A stretch of 47,465 nt of DNA, from NCBI RefSeq assembly GCF_012027355.1, contig NZ_SNUH01000003.1:1-47465 (forward strand), read 5' to 3'. The DNA is from Thermococcus sp. M36. GTDB lineage: Archaea > Methanobacteriota_B > Thermococci > Thermococcales > Thermococcaceae. Under the pieces are notes generated by a model. The model was not told where the DNA came from, did no database searches, and saw only the letters and a program-made list of their open reading frames with translations. Below are positions 9,255 to 17,569 of this stretch, piece after piece. The translations under genes were made by a program, and so were the position numbers. Numbering within the stretch: position 1 is the stretch's first letter; each line of letters opens with the position of its first letter.

Positions 9255-9367
9255 AGCACCACCGGGGGGTGTTGGCGGCGCAGTTTTATAACTTTTTTGT
9301 AGAATTTCAAAACTTGGTTATAAACGCGAAAGGCAAAAAGACCGAAAAATAAACGGTATGGGCACTA
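9255..9367. promoter_or_regulatory. thi operon promoter region with paired TATA-like inverted repeat
   Basis: Between cytX and the next gene, TTTATAAC (about 9285-9292) and GTTATAAA (about 9316-9323) form an 8-bp inverted repeat about 24 bases apart. The copy nearer cytX is in the right place for its TATA box. The other copy faces the 3' end of the neighbouring methyltransferase gene, where no promoter is needed. It could be a second site for a regulator or a chance A/T match. No bacterial-type TPP riboswitch core was seen. Confidence 0.4.
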
Positions 9368-10117
9368 TCACTTAACCGCCACCAGCCAGTACCTGCTTTC
9401 CTTCGGCCTCAGCTCACGCCGCAGGTTGCCGTAGATTCTGACCTTCGGGAAGTATTCGCCGGCGAGAAGCCTAATCTCCCTCGGCGTGTATATGTTGAGC
9501 TCGTCGTCCACAAAGACGGCCTTAACGTTCCCGTCGGGTTTGATTATCTGGACGAGCCTCTTGAAGTGGAGCTTCTGGAAGGCCGGCTCGACCTCTCGCC
9601 AGTCGGTTATGACTAGCCTCTCATCTCCTTTCATCTCGTCCCAGACTATCGGGCCGTCCCTCCCGCCGTAGTGCCATGCTGGGAAGTCGGCTATAAAGAC
9701 CCCTCCTGGCCGGAGAGCTCTTTTCACTGAATTAAATAATTGTTGAATTGCAGAATCATCGAAATACATAATCGAGGAGAAGAACATGGTCACCGCGTCG
9801 AACTCCTCCTCAAAGGTTATTTCGATGGCGTCACCCTGGATGAACTCAACGTTCAGGCCTTCCTTCTTCGCTTTCCTCCTTGCAACGGCCAGCATCTCCT
9901 CGTGGAGGTCTAAACCGACAACCTCGTACCCCCTCCTTGCGAGCTCAAGGGTCGGAATTCCGGTGCCGCAGGCGAGGTCGAGGACTCGCCTTACACTTCT
10001 CTCCGCATCTTCCCTGAAGGTTTCTTCCACGAAGTCGATTTCTGCCCCAACCCGTTCTGTCCTCCTCCGGTATATGGCGTCATAGTACTCCGCTAGGAGG
10101 GTGTAAAGCTCGTGCAT
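9368..10117 (-). CDS. SAM-dependent class I methyltransferase
   Basis: This is a 249-residue Rossmann methyltransferase. Motif I reads VLDLACGTGIPTLELARRG, followed by VVGLDLHEEML (acidic end of strand 2), IQGDAIEI (motif II) and MFFSSIMYFDD (post-motif region). The open frame extends to 10195, but the ATG at 10117 is preceded by GGTGATGCC and gives the usual N-terminus HELYTLLAEYYD, so I choose it. Substrate is unknown; related proteins act on small molecules or macromolecules. It lies 31 bases after cobD on the same strand and may be cotranscribed with the cobamide genes. Confidence 0.85.
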   Translation of the reverse strand: MHELYTLLAEYYDAIYRRRTERVGAEIDFVEETFREDAERSVRRVLDLACGTGIPTLELARRGYEVVGLDLHEEMLAVARRKAKKEGLNVEFIQGDAIEITFEEEFDAVTMFFSSIMYFDDSAIQQLFNSVKRALRPGGVFIADFPAWHYGGRDGPIVWDEMKGDERLVITDWREVEPAFQKLHFKRLVQIIKPDGNVKAVFVDDELNIYTPREIRLLAGEYFPKVRIYGNLRRELRPKESRYWLVAVK

Positions 10118-10148
10118 GGCATCACCAAAAATGAAGTGGGCTTCAGAT

Positions 10149-11120
10149 TTAAAACCCTTCTCCCAGCTCCCTGAATGCCTCAATAAGCCTCTCATTCTCC
10201 TCCCTCTTCCTCACGCTGAAGCGGACGTACTGAGGCAAACCAAAGCTCGTGCAGTCCCTCACGAGGATTCCCCTCTCCTTCAGCCGTTCGACGGTTCCCC
10301 TCGCATCGCCGACATTTTTTATGAAGAAGTTGGCGTCGCTTTTGACGTTCAGGACCTTTTCCATCCGCTCCTTCTCACCCCAGATGAGCGGCATCGTTTT
10401 CTTGAGGTGCTCGAAGCCGTCCTCGATGAGGAACTCCAGGAAAGCGTAGCCGAGCGAGCCTATGCTCCAGGGCATGCGGACGCTTTTAAAAGCCTCCTGG
10501 AAGCCGATGACGTAGCCCACCCTTATCCCTGGTAGGCCGTAGCTCTTGGTGAAGGTCCTGAGCTTCACGAGGTTTTCCCCTTCAGGACTTTTCGTCCCTT
10601 TGACAAAGTCTATGAAAGCCTCGTCAAGTATGAGGAGTGCGCCTTTGTCTTCGACGGCATCGAGAAGAGGCTTGAGCTCCTTTGGCGAGTAGAACTTACC
10701 GTCGGGGTTGTTGGGGTTGCAGAAGAAGACTAAGCTTCCCTTTTCAACCAGCTCGGCAAGCCTCTCTGGATCGTTCGATCCTTTGATTACCTCCGTGCCG
10801 AAAATCCTCGCTACTCTCTCGTACTCCTCGTAGGTGTGGCGCGGGATTACTACTTTGCGCTTTTCCCTCATCGCGAAGATGCCTATTAGATAGAGCGCCT
10901 CAGTGATTCCGGCCGTCACCGTCAGGGGTTCACCCACTAACTCCGAAAGCTCTTCCTCGAGCTTTTCCCAGTACAAGTAACGGCCGCTCAGCTCTTTTGC
11001 TCGGTTAAACATATCATCTAGCCATTCCGGGGGATAGGGGTTCAGAGATGCCGAGAAGTCGACCAAACCTTCTTCCCTCGCACCGCCGTGGTGGGCCTTG
11101 AAGCTTACGGGTTTGAGCAT
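10149..11120 (-). CDS. cobD: threonine-phosphate decarboxylase-like PLP enzyme (cobamide synthesis)
   Basis: This 323-residue fold-type I aminotransferase is related to histidinol-phosphate aminotransferase. It has [14 protein letters not shown] in the substrate region, [11 protein letters not shown] before the PLP lysine, and [16 protein letters not shown], where the lysine of FTKSYG should bind PLP. Homologues next to cobamide genes decarboxylate L-threonine phosphate to (R)-1-aminopropan-2-ol phosphate, the linker of the nucleotide loop. The ATG at 11120 follows GGAGGGGTGG, and the gene overlaps the end of cbiB by 16 bases, which supports a shared role. A general aminotransferase activity cannot be excluded from sequence. 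Confidence 0.85.
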   Translation of the reverse strand: MLKPVSFKAHHGGAREEGLVDFSASLNPYPPEWLDDMFNRAKELSGRYLYWEKLEEELSELVGEPLTVTAGITEALYLIGIFAMREKRKVVIPRHTYEEYERVARIFGTEVIKGSNDPERLAELVEKGSLVFFCNPNNPDGKFYSPKELKPLLDAVEDKGALLILDEAFIDFVKGTKSPEGENLVKLRTFTKSYGLPGIRVGYVIGFQEAFKSVRMPWSIGSLGYAFLEFLIEDGFEHLKKTMPLIWGEKERMEKVLNVKSDANFFIKNVGDARGTVERLKERGILVRDCTSFGLPQYVRFSVRKREENERLIEAFRELGEGF

Positions 11121-11989
11121 AGCCACCCCTCCAGGATGAATAGAAGCAGGCATATTAAAACCCACTCCCCCACAACAATCCGATAAATCTCCAGCGCCTG
11201 CCTTATATCTTCGAGCATCGGCTCCCGGCCTTCAAAGCGATAAACCCCTTCTTTCTCAAGCCAGACACCGAGGACGGCGCTCATTGCTGCTATGGGCTTG
11301 TCGGCGTTTATCTTAAACTTCGCCTTCCTCCAGTATTCGAGAACCTTTCTCGGACTGAGCGGCAGGAAGAGCAGAACGGTAATGCGGGCTGGGATGAAGT
11401 TGAGCAAATCGTCGAGACGCGCTGCGAACTTGCCGAAATACTCGTGCCTCTCATCGCGGTAGCCTATCATCGCGTCGAGCGTATTAACGGCTCTGTAAAC
11501 CAAAGCTCCTGGCAGGCCAAAGAGGAGGTAGTAGAAGAGCGGAGCAACGATGCTGTCTGTGATGTTCTCGGCGAGGCTCTCTATGGCCGCTGAATTGAGA
11601 TGGGCCCTATCAAGCTTTGAGACGTCCCTGCTGACTATCCAGCCCACGTACTTCCTCTGCTCTTCTATGTTGTCCCTCACCGTGTTCTCCACGTGCTGGG
11701 CGAGGCTTTTAATCGCGAAGGAGCTTTTTAGAAGGTAAACGCCCAGAGCAAAACCTAGCCACCCTGGCAGAAGCTCCGGAAGCTTGGAGAGAATGAAGGC
11801 GAAGGTGATGACAAAGAGAGAAGCAGAGGTTCCGGCGAGAAAGTCCAAAATCGGGCTTCTCCTTCTGTATATCCCATCAAAGAGGTCGATTAGCCTGCCG
11901 AACCAGACGGTGGGATGGACTAAAGCGGGCGGCTCGCCGAGGATTAGATCCCACAGGAGCGCAACCACAAAAGTTACTAAAGCTTCCAT
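11105..11989 (-). CDS. cbiB: adenosylcobinamide-phosphate synthase CbiB
   Basis: This 294-residue membrane enzyme joins adenosylcobyric acid to aminopropanol (phosphate). The start ([22 protein letters not shown]) is the family signature, quoted in part: [37 protein letters not shown] and [22 protein letters not shown], in shortened form [13 protein letters not shown] and [14 protein letters not shown], are further conserved blocks. Several membrane segments are present. It overlaps cobD downstream by 16 bases and the UDG-like gene upstream by 13, so the three are probably one transcript. Confidence 0.93.
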   Translation of the reverse strand: MEALVTFVVALLWDLILGEPPALVHPTVWFGRLIDLFDGIYRRRSPILDFLAGTSASLFVITFAFILSKLPELLPGWLGFALGVYLLKSSFAIKSLAQHVENTVRDNIEEQRKYVGWIVSRDVSKLDRAHLNSAAIESLAENITDSIVAPLFYYLLFGLPGALVYRAVNTLDAMIGYRDERHEYFGKFAARLDDLLNFIPARITVLLFLPLSPRKVLEYWRKAKFKINADKPIAAMSAVLGVWLEKEGVYRFEGREPMLEDIRQALEIYRIVVGEWVLICLLLFILEGWLCSNP

Positions 11990-12723
11990 TCTCCGAGGGC
12001 CTCCTTTACCTGGGTGTATTCACTGAGCATCTCCTTGTTGGGTTCCCTCAAGCCCCTGCGCACGTACCAGGCGGGATGTCTTAAGTAGGTTGCATCAAAG
12101 CCAAGCCTTTTTAGGGCCTTCTCTGCAGTTCTGCCGATGGCAAAAATGGCTTTTGGCTTCAGAATCTCAAGCTCCCTTTGGAGGAGACTAAGCTCCCGTT
12201 CATCGAAGCCCTTAAGCTTATTCCCCGGCGGATTGCATTTCACGACGTTGGTGATGTAGACAAAGTCCGGGTTAATCCCCAGGGAAAAGAGGGCCCTCCT
12301 GAGCAGCATTCCCGAGGCGTCGCGATAGAAGCATATTCCAGTTAATCCGCATCCCTTCCTTCCAGGTGCTTCGCCGACCAAAACAACACCCGAACCGACC
12401 CAGCCATTGGCGAAGGGCAGACCATCGAAACTCCTAACCTCGAGCTGATAGCTGTAATACTCCTCGTGGCAGAACTTCAGCGGTTCACGGAGAAACTCCC
12501 GGTAAAGGGCCTCAAGCTCTCCTGAGACTTTCTCATCCTTCCTATCAACGACAAGGAAGCGCTGCTCCGGATTGTAAATCGTCCTCGCGTAGAGGCCATA
12601 AACCTTCTCCTCGAGGTTGAGAAAGTCTCGCCAGTCCCTGAGGAAGAGGGGCTTAGTCTTAAGGTTTCTTGGATTTACATAGACCTTTCCAATCTGCTCC
12701 AGCTCGTCAAGCTTCAGCAGCAT
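11977..12723 (-). CDS. uracil-DNA glycosylase superfamily protein
   Basis: This is a 248-residue protein. [13 protein letters not shown] is motif 1 of family 4/5-type uracil-DNA glycosylases (GEAPG), and [11 protein letters not shown] carries the late histidine motif. [14 protein letters not shown] and [12 protein letters not shown] are also family-like. The motif 1 region is unusual: it continues [13 protein letters not shown] and not the common DxxGxPFVG form. The arrangement of cysteines for a 4Fe-4S cluster is also not the standard one. Family membership is likely but the substrate is uncertain. The ATG at 12723 sits about 25 bases from a TATA box (TTATAAACG), suggesting a leaderless mRNA. 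It overlaps cbiB by 13 bases. Confidence 0.75.
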   Translation of the reverse strand: MLLKLDELEQIGKVYVNPRNLKTKPLFLRDWRDFLNLEEKVYGLYARTIYNPEQRFLVVDRKDEKVSGELEALYREFLREPLKFCHEEYYSYQLEVRSFDGLPFANGWVGSGVVLVGEAPGRKGCGLTGICFYRDASGMLLRRALFSLGINPDFVYITNVVKCNPPGNKLKGFDERELSLLQRELEILKPKAIFAIGRTAEKALKRLGFDATYLRHPAWYVRRGLREPNKEMLSEYTQVKEALGEWKL

Positions 12724-12765
12724 AAAGGATAAAACATCCAAGGCGTTTATAATTCTGGTGGTGAC

Positions 12766-13014
12766 ATGGAGACGAGAAAGTGTCCCTTCTGCGGAGGGAC
12801 TATGGTGTCGAGTAAAGCTGACTTCCTGGGGCACGCCCAGTACTTCTGGGTCCCGCCCTGGAAGAGCAAACTGACAGGCTTCCTGAAGCCGGGAGTAAAG
12901 GGCAGGCCCTGGCTCTGCCTCGACTGCGGCGCAGTTGTGGCGTACGTTGATGAAAAGAAGCTTTCAATCCTCCGCGAAGAGTACGAGCAGACGAAGCTGG
13001 AGGGTTCAATTTGA
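12766..13014 (+). CDS. small zinc-ribbon protein
   Basis: This 82-residue protein has two CxxC knuckles, CPFC at residues 6-9 and CLDC at 51-54, separated by a hydrophobic and aromatic stretch. A single zinc ion is the likely ligand. The start has a strong site, GGTGGTGAC. It is divergent from the UDG-like gene and its stop overlaps the TTG start of the next gene, so the two are likely to be translated together. Function is unknown; nucleic acid or protein binding is common for such folds. Confidence 0.75.
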   Translation: METRKCPFCGGTMVSSKADFLGHAQYFWVPPWKSKLTGFLKPGVKGRPWLCLDCGAVVAYVDEKKLSILREEYEQTKLEGSI

Positions 13015-13652
13015 AGGGCATCGCCTTCTTCTCGGGCGGCAAGGACGGACTTTATGCAACTTATTTGGCCCAGAAAAGCGGCATAAGTATCCCGTATTTC
13101 CTCGTCTTGAAGACCACCATCGGACTCTCGCCGCACTACGAGAACCTAAGCGAACTGGAAAAGCTCGCCGAGGCTATGGGAAAGGAGCTTCTGATCTTTG
13201 ACATGGCAAAAGGGAGCGAGGCTTTAGCTGAATTCATCGGTTCGCTCGGCGTTGATTACCTCGTCGCGGGGGATGTGCTGCTCAAAGACCACCTGGAGTG
13301 GATCGAACGGCTGGCCGAAGGAGCGGGCGTTAAAGTCTTGGAGCCTCTATGGGGCAGGGACACGCTTGAGCTCGCGGGAGAGATAATCGAAGCGGGATTT
13401 GAATACGCGATAATCGCGGTCAACAAGGAGAAGCTCTCTAAGGAATGGCTCGGCTACACCTTCCGCTCGGTTGAGGATTTGGAGCGCTTCCTCGACGCAA
13501 ACCCCGGCATCGACCCCCTCGGCGAGTTCGCTGAGTTCCACACGGTGGTCTTAAAATGCCCGCTGTTTGAGGGAAGTTTTGAGCTGAAGCCGCAGAAGGT
13601 GGATGAGAGCGAGACCTACCGGTGGCTGAAGTTCAGGCTGGTGAGAGAATGA
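13011..13652 (+). CDS. PP-loop ATPase, Dph6/MJ0570-like (adenine nucleotide alpha hydrolase fold)
   Basis: This is a 213-residue protein. The N-terminus GIAFFSGGKDGLYATYLA contains the PP-loop SGGKDG, which binds ATP and forms adenylated intermediates. GVDYLVAGDVLLKDHLEWIERLA and PLWGRDTLELAGEII resemble the diphthine-ammonia ligase family. The start is TTG at 13011, overlapping the previous stop, with GGAGGG upstream. It is short for a full Dph6. Its place between cobamide genes suggests a possible amide-forming role in that pathway, but this is inference; it could equally act on elongation factor 2. Confidence 0.75.
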   Translation: MKGIAFFSGGKDGLYATYLAQKSGISIPYFLVLKTTIGLSPHYENLSELEKLAEAMGKELLIFDMAKGSEALAEFIGSLGVDYLVAGDVLLKDHLEWIERLAEGAGVKVLEPLWGRDTLELAGEIIEAGFEYAIIAVNKEKLSKEWLGYTFRSVEDLERFLDANPGIDPLGEFAEFHTVVLKCPLFEGSFELKPQKVDESETYRWLKFRLVRE

Positions 13653-14059
13653 GAGCTGGAGACATCCTTAGAGAACTTGAATCAAAAGGCATAACCCTCG
13701 AAAAGATGCTCGACACCGCGATGGAGCTCTATATCGGCGAAAATGCCGGAGACGTTAGAAAACTGCTGGAGGAGACGATGCTGAGGTATCTTAATGATAT
13801 CAACGTTCAGTCCCTTCTCATGGCGGCGCTCCTCCTTGAGGAGAACTTCGAGGTTGAAAGTGACCCCGTGAACTTAGTCGCCGATGAGCTCATCGGGATA
13901 AGCATAGCGGAATACATCGGCGGTAAAATGGCCCTTTTCAACTTCTTCTACTATGACACGAGAAAGCCCGGAATACTGAAGGAGCTACCGCCTTTTTTGG
14001 ACGACGCAGTAGGCGGCTTCATAGCAGGCTGCATGACGAAGCTCCTTTCGGAGGACTGA
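13649..14059 (+). CDS. cobZ: PgpA-like phosphatase, probable alpha-ribazole phosphatase CobZ
   Basis: This 136-residue protein belongs to the PgpA fold. In Methanosarcina a homologue, CobZ, removes the phosphate from alpha-ribazole 5'-phosphate, replacing bacterial CobC. It lies directly before cobS, which uses or releases the product, so the same role is likely here. The helix-rich sequence contains DELIGISIAEYIGGKMALFNFF (quoted in part: DELIGISIAEYIGG) and DDAVGGFIAGC, both PgpA-like. The ATG at 13649 overlaps the upstream stop as ATGA and is preceded by GGTGAGAG. A phosphatidylglycerophosphate phosphatase role is the main alternative. Confidence 0.85.
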   Translation: MRAGDILRELESKGITLEKMLDTAMELYIGENAGDVRKLLEETMLRYLNDINVQSLLMAALLLEENFEVESDPVNLVADELIGISIAEYIGGKMALFNFFYYDTRKPGILKELPPFLDDAVGGFIAGCMTKLLSED

Positions 14060-14062
14060 GCC

Positions 14063-14764
14063 ATGAGAAACGTCCTGCCATTCCTGACACGGGTGCCAAT
14101 CAAGGGCGACTTCGAGAAAGCTCATGAGGAGCTCTGGGCCTTTCCACTCGTTGCTTTGGTGAGTTCGGCGCTCCCAACGCTCGTCCTCTACTTAAAACTT
14201 CCCCTTTCGAACGTCCTGGCGGTTTTGGCGCTCTACTTCACCATCGGCCTTCTCCACCTTGACGGTCTGGCGGACTTCGCCGACGGAGTTATGGTTAAAG
14301 GCGATCGCGAGAGGAAAATAAAGGCAATGAAGGACCTGAACACCGGAATAGCGGGCCTCTTCGCGGTGGTCATGGTTCTGTTCCTCCAGGTCTATTCCCT
14401 CCAGCTCGTTCCTTTCTACGCCTTCTTCCTAGCGGAGCTAAACTCAAAGCTCGCCATGCTCCTCGCGCTGGCAACCAGGAAACCGCTCGGCCAGGGGCTT
14501 GGGGCCTACTTCATGGAGAGGATGAACAGCGGCCAGCTCCTCGGCGGGCTCATCTTCTACGCCATTCTCCTTGTCCCTGTAAGTGTCTACGAGCAAAATG
14601 CCCTGGTCTCGCTCCTCGGTCTGGCCTTCGGAGGTTACACCATCAAAGTTGCCCTCGACAACTTCGGCGGAATAAACGGCGACTGCATAGGAGCAATAGC
14701 GGAGATAACGAGGGCTGGGACGCTTTTGGTTGTGGCGTTTTCGGGGGCTTACCTGGGCGGCTGA
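14063..14764 (+). CDS. cobS: adenosylcobinamide-GDP ribazoletransferase CobS
   Basis: This 233-residue membrane enzyme joins AdoCbi-GDP and alpha-ribazole (or its phosphate) to make the cobamide. The [14 protein letters not shown] block is the metal-binding family signature, and [11 protein letters not shown] near the start is also typical. It has about five to six membrane segments. It starts 3 bases after cobZ. Its 3' end overlaps the end of the opposite-strand lipoprotein gene by 16 bases. Confidence 0.94.
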   Translation: MRNVLPFLTRVPIKGDFEKAHEELWAFPLVALVSSALPTLVLYLKLPLSNVLAVLALYFTIGLLHLDGLADFADGVMVKGDRERKIKAMKDLNTGIAGLFAVVMVLFLQVYSLQLVPFYAFFLAELNSKLAMLLALATRKPLGQGLGAYFMERMNSGQLLGGLIFYAILLVPVSVYEQNALVSLLGLAFGGYTIKVALDNFGGINGDCIGAIAEITRAGTLLVVAFSGAYLGG

Positions 14765-15723
14765 ATCCCCGGAATCACGTCGAGTCTATCGAGTTCCCTG
14801 TCCTCAAAGGCCACGTAGGGTATGTAGCCCCTCTCCCTGGCCCTCCTTATGAAGTCGAGGATTCTCGCCATGTCCTCCTGACTCCTCGTCCCGTCATCAA
14901 CGTAGTCCCCCACGAGAACGACCTTTCCGGCTTTAACCACCCTGTCTAGGAGGGGAACCTTTTCGCCCGTCCAGGGACTCGGCTCAAGGCCGTCGTAAAA
15001 GACGTCCTCACTGGCCCAGCCGGAAATCGTCTTCAAAAGTCTGCCGTCATCATATTCAAGGAGTTGCTCACCGTTTTGGGGGATTATCAGGAAATCCTCA
15101 CCGGCCTTCGAGCGCGTGTAGTTTGCTATTTCGAGTATGAACTCGATCATCTTCCGGGCCGTCCAGTTCTCATCATAGCCATTCTCGCCCCAGTACTCGA
15201 ACTCGTCAACTTTATCAAGGTAAACCCCTGCAAAGCCTTGCGCAATGATCCTGTCGAAATATTCAAACACTATCTCCTTCCACTCATCATCCCAGTATTT
15301 TACCGCATAGCTTCCCTCCCAGTTGGGATTTTCCGGTCCGAGCCAGGCAGGAGGTTTTTCTTTCCACTCATCTTTCCAGTAGAAGCGATAATCTTCGGCC
15401 TCACCAATGCTGATGTAAGCTACGGGGATTACCCCAGCTCTCTTAATCATTTCGATTTCCTCCCGCGTGTAGGCCGTCTCATCGCTCCCGTCTCTGGAGT
15501 AGTCCATGACGACCAGCTCAAAGCCGCTCTCCGCTATAACTTCCGAGCTTGCGTTCTGGAGCCAATAGGCCCAGCTTTGATGAACGAAGAAGAGCGTTTC
15601 AGTCCCCGCCAACTTTCGGGTCGTGCCGGTCAAAGATTTTGAAGAAGTATATGGCGGGACTGAACTCCCCAGGCAACCCGTGGAGAGCAGAATGAAGACA
15701 ATGAGCACTGCCGCTACTCGCAT
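14749..15723 (-). CDS. lipoprotein, GH114-like (MJ1477/TM1410 family) putative glycosidase
   Basis: This is a 324-residue secreted protein. A hydrophobic N-terminus runs into LLSTGCLGS, a lipobox with the cysteine at about residue 17, so it should be anchored to the outer face of the membrane. A TIM-barrel follows with [41 protein letters not shown] and [11 protein letters not shown]. These match the MJ1477/TM1410 family related to endo-alpha-1,4-polygalactosaminidases. The acidic residues in YLDKVD and near ISIGEAED are likely catalytic. Substrate unknown; a polysaccharide is likely. It sits between cobS and cobY on the other strand and is probably unrelated to cobamide synthesis. Confidence 0.82.
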   Translation of the reverse strand: MRVAAVLIVFILLSTGCLGSSVPPYTSSKSLTGTTRKLAGTETLFFVHQSWAYWLQNASSEVIAESGFELVVMDYSRDGSDETAYTREEIEMIKRAGVIPVAYISIGEAEDYRFYWKDEWKEKPPAWLGPENPNWEGSYAVKYWDDEWKEIVFEYFDRIIAQGFAGVYLDKVDEFEYWGENGYDENWTARKMIEFILEIANYTRSKAGEDFLIIPQNGEQLLEYDDGRLLKTISGWASEDVFYDGLEPSPWTGEKVPLLDRVVKAGKVVLVGDYVDDGTRSQEDMARILDFIRRARERGYIPYVAFEDRELDRLDVIPGIQPPR

Positions 15724-15772
15724 AAACTTGGGTTGGCAAAACTTCTTTTAACCCTTTTTGGGAGTTTCAACC

Positions 15773-16327
15773 ATGGGGTATCCAGTAATCATCATGGCCG
15801 GCGGGCGCTCTACAAGGATGGGTAGGGAGAAGCCCGTCCTCAAGATAGTGGGGAAGCCCATGCTACTCTGGGTTTACGAGGAGACAGAAAAGGCCGGCGA
15901 CGTCATTGTTGCAGTTTCTAAGAATACACCAGAGACAAAGAATCTGTGCCTCCGAGAGGGTATTGACTTTGTTGAAACGCCAGGAAAAGGCTACGTTGAG
16001 GACGTTTTCTTCCTCCTCCGCGAGTTCGGACCTTTCATCAGCGTCTCTTCGGATTTGCCGTTTATCAAGGCGGGCGACGTTCTCTCCATCGCCAAAGCCT
16101 TCGACGGGAGGGAGAGCTTGACCGGTGTCTTACCTGTTGAAAAAGTGCCAAAAGACACAAATCTGCTCGTTTACAGGGGTTACGTCATAGTGGGCCTCAA
16201 CGCAGTCGGCTCTAGCGGAGAGGAGTTCTTTGAGCTGGAAAATCAGCTCCTTGCATTAAACGTAAATACCCCAGGAGAGCTAGAATTGGCGGAGAGAATA
16301 GCGAGGCTCGTGAGGCGTTGGCGATGA
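15773..16327 (+). CDS. cobY: GTP:adenosylcobinamide-phosphate guanylyltransferase CobY
   Basis: This 184-residue nucleotidyltransferase has the N-terminal signature MAGGRSTRMGREKPVL for GTP binding, then DVIVAVSKNTP and ISVSSDLPFI. CobY is the archaeal replacement for the guanylyltransferase part of CobU and makes AdoCbi-GDP for CobS. A TTG at 15758 is in frame, but the ATG at 15773 gives the family N-terminus. Its stop overlaps the next gene start as ATGA. Confidence 0.92.
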   Translation: MGYPVIIMAGGRSTRMGREKPVLKIVGKPMLLWVYEETEKAGDVIVAVSKNTPETKNLCLREGIDFVETPGKGYVEDVFFLLREFGPFISVSSDLPFIKAGDVLSIAKAFDGRESLTGVLPVEKVPKDTNLLVYRGYVIVGLNAVGSSGEEFFELENQLLALNVNTPGELELAERIARLVRRWR

Positions 16328-16536
16328 GACTGGAGGGGGTTAAGGCTCTGATAATGTTCATTGGACTCATGATCGTGGGCGGGCTGTTTTTCTTTGGTTT
16401 TCTGCTCTTCGCACTGGTTTTCGTAGCGGTCGTCCTTGTCCTGTTCCTCGGGTTCTATGCTTACCTGAGGCTGAAGCTCTGGTGGAGGAAGAAGCATCCC
16501 CCAAAAGTCCTCGAAGGACCCGAAGACTATTTCTGA
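16324..16536 (+). CDS. small membrane protein, function unknown
   Basis: This is a 70-residue protein with two closely spaced hydrophobic helices (about residues 6-45) and a basic, then acidic tail (LKLWWRKKHPPKVLEGPEDYF region). The ATG overlaps the cobY stop, so it is translationally coupled to cobY. I do not recognise a family. It may anchor or assist the membrane-bound steps (CbiB, CobS), but nothing in the sequence shows this. Confidence 0.7.
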   Translation: MRLEGVKALIMFIGLMIVGGLFFFGFLLFALVFVAVVLVLFLGFYAYLRLKLWWRKKHPPKVLEGPEDYF

Positions 16537-16676
16537 AGCCAGAATCCTGTGCGGTTGATTACTACTCTCAGCCCGGATCCGGCTTTCCTGGATTCGGATT
16601 TCTCAACCCTATGTTTTCAACCTCCAGTTTGAGAAAAACTCTAAATTCAAATTGGAAAGGATCACTGGGATGAAAA

Positions 16677-17132
16677 ATGGGGGGCGGCACTCTGATGCCC
16701 ACTGTAATAGTGCTTACCCCAATCCTGCTCACGGTGCTGTTTGTATCGGCAATGATAAAGCGCTACCTGGATGAGTACGTCCCGGTCCGAGTCATTATGA
16801 GGCATGAGGGCGGAAAAGCTCGGCTGATTATTGAAACAAAGAAAAAACGGGAAGATATTATCGTCAGAAGTTTTGAACCGAAAGACCACCGGGAGGTTCT
16901 CAGGTGGAGAATCAACGGGCTCGGATTTGGGAGATATCGTTTGGGCGAATACAAGGGCGACTACGGCAGCGTGCTCTCATATGCGGTTTCAGATACGGGC
17001 CTGCTGATAACCGACGCCAGCGGAAAAAGATACTACCTTGCCATTGACAACGTTGGGGAGGTTGCACATGCCTTAGAAGATCCAGCCAAAAAAGAAGCTG
17101 TCATAGAAGTGAGGAAAGAAAGGCACCGTTAA
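16677..17132 (+). CDS. single-pass membrane protein, function unknown
   Basis: This is a 151-residue protein with one N-terminal hydrophobic helix (TVIVLTPILLTVLFVSAMI) and a soluble beta-rich part of about 120 residues. Alternating charged and hydrophobic strands suggest a PH-like or beta-sandwich fold, which is inference only. ATG 16677 and ATG 16695 are both possible starts; a G-rich run at 16679-16684 could serve as ribosome site for the second. A TATA-like CTCTAAATTC lies near 16640. The stop codon TAA at 17130 overlaps the TAA of the decayed cobQ on the other strand. Confidence 0.65.
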   Translation: MGGGTLMPTVIVLTPILLTVLFVSAMIKRYLDEYVPVRVIMRHEGGKARLIIETKKKREDIIVRSFEPKDHREVLRWRINGLGFGRYRLGEYKGDYGSVLSYAVSDTGLLITDASGKRYYLAIDNVGEVAHALEDPAKKEAVIEVRKERHR

Positions 17133-17540
17133 AACCCGAGCTCCGAGAGGATATGCCCAACATCGAAGTTCCTCTCAACGATCCCTGTAAACCTCTCTAT
17201 TTCCTCTTCAATGCTCCACCTTCACATTCACAGGTTCAAGCCCCTTCTCTGCACGAGGGAGGTTCGGGGATCTTTCCGTGAAGGCAAGGCTTCAGCAGAA
17301 TCGGGTTGAACCTCATGCTCGGCTTCTTCCTGCAGGCTATCGCCTGAAGGTACTGCGCCCGGCCTATCTCGCCACCCTCGATGCTCGGGGCTGAGTTGAG
17401 GCTAATGTTCTGGCTCTTGAAAGGAACGACGTCGTGGCCGAGATTCGTGAGAATTCTGCAGAGAGCCGTCACGAGTAGCGACTTTTCAGCGCCTTTCCCC
17501 TCGTCCCCCCGGCGTGAGTTGAACGAAGGGCATATAAACC
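17129..17540 (-). pseudogene. cobQ: decayed cobyric acid synthase CobQ
   Basis: Minus-strand reading gives two pieces of CobQ. The N-terminal piece (about 17300-17490) reads [44 protein letters not shown] and RFNPILLKP, which is the P-loop and GATase-partner region. The C-terminal piece (17129-17240) reads [11 protein letters not shown] and then, in another frame, SIEEEIERF...ILSEL before the stop. The first residues before EKS are out of frame with the likely start ATG near 17530. CobQ is usually about 480 residues; about 350 codons between the pieces are missing and at least two frameshifts are present. CobQ amidates cobyrinic acid diamide in de novo synthesis, so its loss is consistent with salvage only. 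Confidence 0.85.
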
Positions 17541-17569
17541 CTTGGATAAAAACTCCAGCGGTGGTTGAA
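17531..17569 (+). promoter_or_regulatory. promoter and ribosome site of the cobT-like gene
   Basis: CATATAAACC at 17531-17540 is a good archaeal TATA box about 38 bases before the ATG at 17570. GGTGG at about 17560-17564 provides a ribosome site. The frame of this gene is open far upstream only because it crosses the cobQ remnant; the promoter position fixes the start at 17570. Confidence 0.6.

Noticed and set aside
9255-9367. TPP riboswitch before the thi operon
   Set aside because: No CUGAGA/ACYYGA-type core is present and the leader before cytX is too short for the fold.
17381-17569. Upstream extension of the cobT-like protein
   Set aside because: The frame is open only through the cobQ remnant; a TATA box at 17531 lies inside it and the family N-terminus begins at 17570.
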